A stretch of DNA of 9,181 nucleotides. Source: Lachnospiraceae bacterium. Its GTDB lineage: Bacteria > Bacillota > Clostridia > Lachnospirales > Lachnospiraceae. The position numbers and the translations under genes were made by a program. Of this stretch, positions 5,087-9,181 are shown one piece after another; the first letter of the stretch is position 1, and each line of letters opens with the position of its first letter. The notes beneath the pieces are model-generated. The model had not been told where the DNA came from, ran no database searches, and saw nothing but the letters and a program-made list of their open reading frames with translations. The DNA is taken from contig JAILIO010000073.1 of assembly GCA_024695225.1 (NCBI GenBank), positions 1-9,181 on the forward strand. The letters run 5' to 3'.

Positions 5087-6457
5087 ATGGAAAACCTTAT
5101 GGATCTTGAGAAAAACTGGGAAGAAATTAAATATTCCCTGATGGAAAAATACGATGTTACCGAAGTATCCTATGAAGCATGGATAAAGAATCTTTCTTTG
5201 GGCAGCGTTGAGAACGGCAAAGTCATTATTTACGTGCCCTCAGAAAACAGTATTTCTCTCAGGTATCTGACAAAAAACTACACCGGCATAATGTCCGCTG
5301 CCATCAGTGAGGCCACAAACTCGATATGCAATGTGGAATTCGTTCTCGAGCCTGAAAATGCGGGGGAGAAGGTCAGGGATTCCCTGACGGATCAGGCGGC
5401 GGAAAGAGCAAACTTAAACTCCAAATATACCTTCAACACCTTTGTTGTCGGACCAAATAACAGATTTGCCCAGTCTGCAAGCCTGGCTGTGGCTGAGAAT
5501 CCGGGACAGGTCTACAATCCCCTTTACATTTACGGGGGTGCAGGTCTTGGAAAAACCCATCTCATGCACTCCATCGGCCACTTCATTTTGGAGAGAAATC
5601 CGGACAACAGGGTCATGTATGTGGATTCGGAGACCTTCACACACGAAGTGATCGCATCCATACGGTCCGGAAATGCGCAGTCCATCGACAAACTCAGGGA
5701 AAAATACAGAAGTGTGGATGTACTGTTAATTGACGATATACAATTTATAATAGGAAAAGAGTCGACACAGGAGGAGTTTTTCCACACTTTCAACGCCCTC
5801 CACAACGCCGGTAAACAGGTGGTCCTGTCCTCCGACAGACCTCCGAAGGAACTGGAGACTTTGGACGAACGTTTCAGATCCAGATTTGAATGGGGACTGA
5901 TCGCGGACATACAGCCTCCGGATTATGAGACCAGGATGGCGATACTGGGCAAGAACTTAGAAAGACTGGGCATAGATGACAACGAAGAGACCGAAGATGT
6001 TCTTAAATATATAGCTGAAAATATAAAAACGAACATCCGTGAACTGGAGGGCGCTCTCAACAAGATAGTCGCATTCAAGCGTCTGAACAACACTCCTTTT
6101 ACCGTGGAGACTGCGAAGGATGCGCTGAAGGACATAATAATAAGCGATGCCCCCCGCCAGGTCACGCCGGAATTTATAATAGATATAGTATGTTCCTATT
6201 ACAGTGTCGAAAAGGACGAACTTTTCTCAAAGAAAAGGGATCAGAGGGTCAGGCAGCCCAGACAGATAGCCATGTATCTCATCAGGAGGATGACAGACAC
6301 CACCCTCCAGGGCATCGGAAAGCTGTTCAATAAAGACCATACCACGGTTATGCACTCCATTGACATAATCGAGGAAAGTATAAACGGGCAAAATGTGAAT
6401 AATGAGCTGAAAAATCAGATCGACATTTTGAGGAACAAGATCAATTTGGAAAAATAA
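5087..6457 (+). CDS. dnaA: Chromosomal replication initiator DnaA
   Basis: Binds DnaA boxes and opens oriC; an AAA+ ATPase of 456 residues. Domain I about 1-80, short linker domain II to ~110, AAA+ domain III ~112-330 and DNA-binding domain IV ~345-456. Walker A is GGAGLGKTH (150-158), Walker B LLIDDIQF (213-220), sensor I SSDRPP (248-253), the box VII arginine is in RSRFEWG (264-270), and sensor II is NIRELEGAL (316-324). The domain IV signature reads LFNKDHTTVMHS (413-424), one residue shorter than the usual FGGRDHTTV. A TGA directly precedes the ATG in frame, so translation cannot begin further upstream. The ATG at 5099 (Met5) is a plausible alternative. Neither has a Shine-Dalgarno. A 17-nt inverted repeat (5372-5388) lies in the domain II coding region. 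Confidence 0.98.
   Translation: MENLMDLEKNWEEIKYSLMEKYDVTEVSYEAWIKNLSLGSVENGKVIIYVPSENSISLRYLTKNYTGIMSAAISEATNSICNVEFVLEPENAGEKVRDSLTDQAAERANLNSKYTFNTFVVGPNNRFAQSASLAVAENPGQVYNPLYIYGGAGLGKTHLMHSIGHFILERNPDNRVMYVDSETFTHEVIASIRSGNAQSIDKLREKYRSVDVLLIDDIQFIIGKESTQEEFFHTFNALHNAGKQVVLSSDRPPKELETLDERFRSRFEWGLIADIQPPDYETRMAILGKNLERLGIDDNEETEDVLKYIAENIKTNIRELEGALNKIVAFKRLNNTPFTVETAKDALKDIIISDAPRQVTPEFIIDIVCSYYSVEKDELFSKKRDQRVRQPRQIAMYLIRRMTDTTLQGIGKLFNKDHTTVMHSIDIIEESINGQNVNNELKNQIDILRNKINLEK
5372..5388 (+). other. inverted repeat within dnaA
   Basis: GTCAGGGA and TCCCTGAC are exactly complementary around one base, in the part of dnaA coding for the variable domain II linker. Its second arm also overlaps a smaller hairpin (CCTGA/TCAGG, 5383-5396). 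The function is unknown and it may be chance. Confidence 0.5.
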
Positions 6458-6518
6458 CAGGGATATGAACAGAGTTATCAATACTCTCAAAAGGGCGTGA
6501 TCATTGGAAGGAATGAGG

Positions 6519-6527
6519 TTATACACA
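6519..6527 (+). promoter_or_regulatory. DnaA box TTATACACA
   Basis: It matches the relaxed DnaA-box consensus TTATNCACA exactly and lies 13 bp before the trio repeats, oriented toward the unwinding element as in B. subtilis. It is the only good box seen in the two intergenic regions. Confidence 0.8.
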
Positions 6528-6540
6528 TTTTCCAACCCCC

Positions 6541-6550
6541 CTACTACTAC
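6541..6550 (+). promoter_or_regulatory. DnaA-trio repeats
   Basis: CTACTACTAC gives three consecutive CTA units, which on the opposite strand are 3'-GAT-5' trios. These are the single-strand binding sites over which DnaA assembles when it opens the origin. They are followed directly by AT-rich DNA (6551-6590) that would be the melted region. Confidence 0.75.
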
Positions 6551-6642
6551 GTATCTTTTATTATTTTAATTATTTATTTGTTTTATTTTTGCACAGACCA
6601 TCAAAACAGTTGTGAGTTGTTGTGATCTAAGGAGGATGAGCA

Positions 6643-7755
6643 TTGAAAATAACAAGTCAAAAAGCAGATCTCCAGAGTGCCATCGCTATCTGTTCAAGAG
6701 CGATCAACTCAAAATCAACTCTGAACATGCATGATTGCGTGCTCATAGATGCCAAAGACGGCAGGATCAGTCTGACTGCCAGCGATTCTGATTTCGTCAT
6801 AGAGACAGTTATAGAGGGGAATATCGAAGAGAGCGGTCGCATAGCACTGGAAGCCACCTATCTCGATAAAGTCATCAGATCTCTCAAAGATAACGAAGTG
6901 ACCATAGAGACAAAAGAGAATTACAGGACAGTGATCACCAGCGCTTCTTCAAAGAATGCAGCTCTTCCCGGGAAGGATGGCACTGATTTTAACGGGATGC
7001 CTCCCGTGGACAGAACTGATTCACTGAAGATAAGTGAGTTTTCACTTAAGCAGATAATCAACCAGACTATTTTTTCAATAAGCCCCAACGATTCAAATGT
7101 TCTCATGTCATCGGAGAGCTTTGAGATAAAAGAGAACGTGCTGAGAGTGGTGAGTCTGGACGGTCACAGGATATCCATCAGAAAGATCTTCCTGAGGGAA
7201 GCCTACGGCAACAGAAAACTCATAATCCCCGGAAAGGCTCTCAATGAACTGAGCCGCATCCTCTCTGATGACACCGACAAGGATGTGGAGATAAGCATGT
7301 CCGACAACAGGATAATCTTTGATTTCGGAAACACCACAGTGGTTTCACAGCTGGTGGATGGAACTTACTTTGACGTGGATCAGATGATAATGACGGATTA
7401 TGAGACAAAAGTCAGTGTCAACAGAGAAGCATTGATCGAATGTCTTGAAAGAGCCAGGATATTCATAAGGGACGGTGATTCCAAGCCTGTGATATTCTCG
7501 ATCACAGACAACAATGTAAATATAAAAGTCAAGTCTGCCGTGGGTTCCATTGATGACGACATACCTGCCCAGAAGACTGGAAAAGACATAATGATCGGAT
7601 TCAACGCAAAATTCCTTGTGGAATCCCTTAGAGCGGTGGACGATGAAGAGGTATCCATCGATTTTGTAAATTCGAAGGCTCCCTGTTACATCAGAAATGA
7701 TGAAGATAACTATGTGTACATGGTCCTTCCCATAAACTTTGTAAATGTCGACTGA
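6643..7755 (+). CDS. dnaN: DNA polymerase III beta subunit (sliding clamp)
   Basis: Forms a dimeric ring that tethers DNA polymerase III to the template and recruits other repair and replication proteins. Length is 370 residues, normal for the family, with three clamp domains of ~120 residues each. Typical landmarks are LVDGTYFDVDQMI in the second half and the C-terminal YVYMVLPINF, the strand near the protein-binding pocket. The start codon is TTG (6643), chosen because a strong AAGGAGG lies 7 nt upstream and the protein then begins MKIT; an ATG inside that Shine-Dalgarno region is out of frame. The gene follows the oriC unwinding module and overlaps rlbA by 11 nt. Confidence 0.97.
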   Translation: MKITSQKADLQSAIAICSRAINSKSTLNMHDCVLIDAKDGRISLTASDSDFVIETVIEGNIEESGRIALEATYLDKVIRSLKDNEVTIETKENYRTVITSASSKNAALPGKDGTDFNGMPPVDRTDSLKISEFSLKQIINQTIFSISPNDSNVLMSSESFEIKENVLRVVSLDGHRISIRKIFLREAYGNRKLIIPGKALNELSRILSDDTDKDVEISMSDNRIIFDFGNTTVVSQLVDGTYFDVDQMIMTDYETKVSVNREALIECLERARIFIRDGDSKPVIFSITDNNVNIKVKSAVGSIDDDIPAQKTGKDIMIGFNAKFLVESLRAVDDEEVSIDFVNSKAPCYIRNDEDNYVYMVLPINFVNVD

Positions 7756-7972
7756 GAATACGATCACAATTAAAGACGAGTTTATCCGTCTGGGTCAGGC
7801 AATGAAACTGTCTGATCTGGTTCAGAGCGGAGCTGAGGCCAAAATGGTCATAATTGACGGGGAAGTGACCGTAAACGGAGAAGTATGTACCGAGAGAGGA
7901 AAGAAACTCAGAGACGGTGATGAATTTTCCTTCGATGGAAGGAAAGTCAGAGTGGTGAGCGATGCGTCTTGA
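7745..7972 (+). CDS. rlbA: RlbA/YaaA, small S4-domain RNA-binding protein
   Basis: A 75-residue protein made of one S4-like RNA-binding fold: FIRLGQAMKLSDLVQSGAEA (13-32), then IIDGEVTVNGEVCTERGKKLRDGDEF, the typical loop and strand pattern. Homologues lie between dnaN and recF in many Firmicutes and are thought to contribute to ribosome assembly; the exact role is not settled. The start ATG lies inside dnaN, overlapping its end by 11 nt, with no clear Shine-Dalgarno, and its own end overlaps recF by 11 nt. Translation is therefore likely coupled. The assignment rests on both fold signature and position. Confidence 0.93.
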   Translation: MSTENTITIKDEFIRLGQAMKLSDLVQSGAEAKMVIIDGEVTVNGEVCTERGKKLRDGDEFSFDGRKVRVVSDAS

Positions 7973-9047
7973 AAGTCTGGATCTTACAAATTTCAGAAAC
8001 TATGAGACCGGACATATAGAGTTTTCAGGCGGTACGGATATCTTCTACGGCAAGAATGCCCAGGGAAAGACAAATATCCTCGAAGGTATATGCGTCTCAG
8101 CGCTTACAAGGTCACACAGAAGCGCCAAAGACAAAGAAATGATCAGATTCGGTGAGAAAGAAGCTCACGTGAGATGTGTCATCAGAAAAGCTGAGATTCC
8201 CATGAGGCTGGATGTGCATCTGAGAGCCAGGGACAAGAAAGCCCTTTCCATCGACAGTCAGAGGCAGAGAAGAGCGGCGGATTTCATAGGGAATCTGAAG
8301 GTGGTGTTCTTTTCGCCGGAGGATCTGGGGATAATAAAAAACGGTCCTGCCGAAAGACGCAGGTTCATGGATATGCAGCTGTGCCAGATGGACAGGACTT
8401 ACCTGAGCGATCTCACCGGGTATACGAAACTGGTAAATCAGAGAAACAGCCTTTTGGAAAAGATAAAGGATGCCCCGGGACTTAAGACCACTCTGGATAT
8501 AATAGACGAGCAGACGGTGGATTACGGCACAAGAGTAATAAACCGCCGCGTAGATTTTTTAAACGATCTGAGTGATATAGCCGGAAAGATCCACAGTGAT
8601 CTCACATCCGGAAGGGAAGAGCTTGTACTCAAATATGAACCGGATGTTGACGGTTCATCATACATGGACCGGATGGTTGCAAACAGGGACAGGGATATCT
8701 ATTCCGGACACACCAACGCCGGCCCGCACAGAGATGATATATCTGTCATATCAAACGGGGAGAATCTGAGAAAATACGGTTCCCAGGGCCAGATCAGGAC
8801 TGCCGCCCTTTCCCTGAAACTGGCAGAAACGGAAATGATAAAAAATTTTGGAGGAGATACTCCGATCCTCCTTTTGGATGATGTGCTGTCGGAACTGGAC
8901 AGAGAGAGACAGAGACAGCTTTTGAGTTCCATAGGTGACGTGCAGACTCTCGTCACCTGTACGGACATACAGAACATAGAAGGACACCTTGAATACAGCA
9001 GGTCGTTTCTCGTAAATAAAGGCACAGTGACAATGCAGACAAAGTGA
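7962..9047 (+). CDS. recF: RecF, DNA replication and repair ATPase
   Basis: An SMC-like ATPase that, with RecO and RecR, helps load RecA at gaps. Length is 361 residues, normal. Walker A GKNAQGKTN (30-38) lies in the usual N-terminal setting (LTNFRNYE at 8-15). The ABC signature region is YGSQGQIRTAALSLKLAE (272-289), and Walker B ILLLDDVLSELD (302-313) has the paired acidic residues. The HTNAGPHRDDI stretch (250-260) is also typical. The ATG is the family start (MRLESLDLTNFRNY) and overlaps the end of rlbA by 11 nt, with only a weak Shine-Dalgarno. gyrB starts 16 nt after its stop; no remB (yaaB) gene intervenes as it does in Bacillus. Confidence 0.97.
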   Translation: MRLESLDLTNFRNYETGHIEFSGGTDIFYGKNAQGKTNILEGICVSALTRSHRSAKDKEMIRFGEKEAHVRCVIRKAEIPMRLDVHLRARDKKALSIDSQRQRRAADFIGNLKVVFFSPEDLGIIKNGPAERRRFMDMQLCQMDRTYLSDLTGYTKLVNQRNSLLEKIKDAPGLKTTLDIIDEQTVDYGTRVINRRVDFLNDLSDIAGKIHSDLTSGREELVLKYEPDVDGSSYMDRMVANRDRDIYSGHTNAGPHRDDISVISNGENLRKYGSQGQIRTAALSLKLAETEMIKNFGGDTPILLLDDVLSELDRERQRQLLSSIGDVQTLVTCTDIQNIEGHLEYSRSFLVNKGTVTMQTK

Positions 9048-9063
9048 GAGAAAAGAGAAGGGA

Positions 9064-9181
9064 ATGGCTGAAGAAAACAAAAAAGCTACAGACGAAACCA
9101 TTGTGATGAGCGGCGATGAGATAGAGAAAGAGATCGCAGCCGATGGAGAGTACGGTGCCGACCAGATACAGATCCTGGAAG
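9064..9181 (+). CDS. gyrB: DNA gyrase subunit B, N-terminal fragment
   Basis: Thirty-nine codons are visible before the window ends. The YGADQIQILE at residues ~30-39 is the well-known GyrB N-terminal lead-in to the ATPase domain, and the position after recF is the standard one. About 15-20 acidic or polar residues precede this block beyond what a short GyrB such as that of B. subtilis has. A purine-rich AGAAGGGA abuts the ATG, so its spacing as a Shine-Dalgarno is very short; an in-frame ATG at 9106 is an alternative without a better site. The product would be the ATP-binding gyrase subunit that introduces negative supercoils with GyrA. Confidence 0.93.
   Translation, partial: MAEENKKATDETIVMSGDEIEKEIAADGEYGADQIQILE

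Larger units (their letters stand above)
6458..6642 (+). other. oriC unwinding region between dnaA and dnaN
   Basis: This 185-bp gap has the order known from the Bacillus subtilis basal unwinding system: a DnaA box, a short GC-richer spacer, DnaA-trios, then an AT-rich duplex-unwinding stretch. The box is TTATACACA (6519-6527). Weaker box-like sites are TTATCAATA (6475-6483, two mismatches) and TTTTGCACA (6587-6595, one mismatch). The AT-rich stretch is about 6551-6590. No transcription terminator for dnaA and no convincing dnaN promoter was seen, so dnaN may be read from the dnaA promoter. Confidence 0.8.

Noticed and set aside
5414..6535. Several minus-strand reading frames of 76-126 codons across dnaA
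   Set aside because: They are shadows of a clearly coding plus-strand gene, with no family resemblance or start signals.
7031..7048. TAAGTGA/TCACTTA hairpin in dnaN
   Set aside because: Seven-base arms with a 4-nt loop are common enough by chance in this length, and nothing around it suggests a function.
1..9181. CRISPR array, insertion sequence, integrase, tRNA or rRNA gene
   Set aside because: No spaced repeats, transposase or integrase motifs, or tRNA/rRNA-like sequence were seen; nearly all of the window is accounted for by conserved origin-region genes.

Overview
This window is the replication-origin region of a low-to-mid-GC Firmicute, most likely a clostridium of the Lachnospiraceae type. 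The evidence is the classic layout around oriC: a leftward ribosome/membrane/tRNA-modification cluster (rpmH, rnpA, yidD, yidC, jag/khpB, mnmE, mnmG) on the minus strand, facing away from a rightward replication cluster (dnaA, dnaN, rlbA, recF, gyrB) on the plus strand. Family-level placement is inferred from the style of the proteins (L34 sequence, YidC with a PLTIKQ-type segment and no lipobox), not from a search.

Left half (1-4937, minus strand). A strong sigma-A-type promoter at 4908-4936 drives rpmH. The genes that follow are packed tightly: rpmH/rnpA are 2 nt apart, rnpA/yidD overlap by 4 nt, yidD/yidC are 23 nt apart, yidC/jag 24 nt and jag/mnmE 7 nt. The spacer between mnmE and the truncated mnmG (186-450) holds a second, slightly diverged copy of the last ~31 codons of mnmE, a hairpin, and a 14-bp tandem repeat that doubles the mnmG ribosome-binding site.

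Centre (4817-5086 and 6458-6642). The rpmH-dnaA gap carries two divergent promoters, a structured rpmH leader and a 10-bp palindrome at the presumed dnaA transcription start, but no good DnaA box. The dnaA-dnaN gap carries the recognisable unwinding module: a DnaA box, a C-rich spacer, CTA trinucleotide repeats (DnaA-trios) and an AT-rich stretch, in the same order as in Bacillus subtilis.

Right half (5087-9181, plus strand). dnaA (initiator), dnaN (sliding clamp), rlbA/yaaA (S4 RNA-binding protein), recF (repair ATPase) and the start of gyrB. dnaN/rlbA and rlbA/recF each overlap by exactly 11 nt, so these genes are probably translated in a coupled way.

Overall this is conserved core genome. 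No new defence or mobile system is visible. The points most worth following up are the duplicated mnmE tail (the 3' end of mnmE is a known integration site for SGI1-type elements), a one-residue deletion in the DnaA DNA-binding signature, a YidC lacking the usual groove arginine, and several perfect hairpins inside coding sequence.
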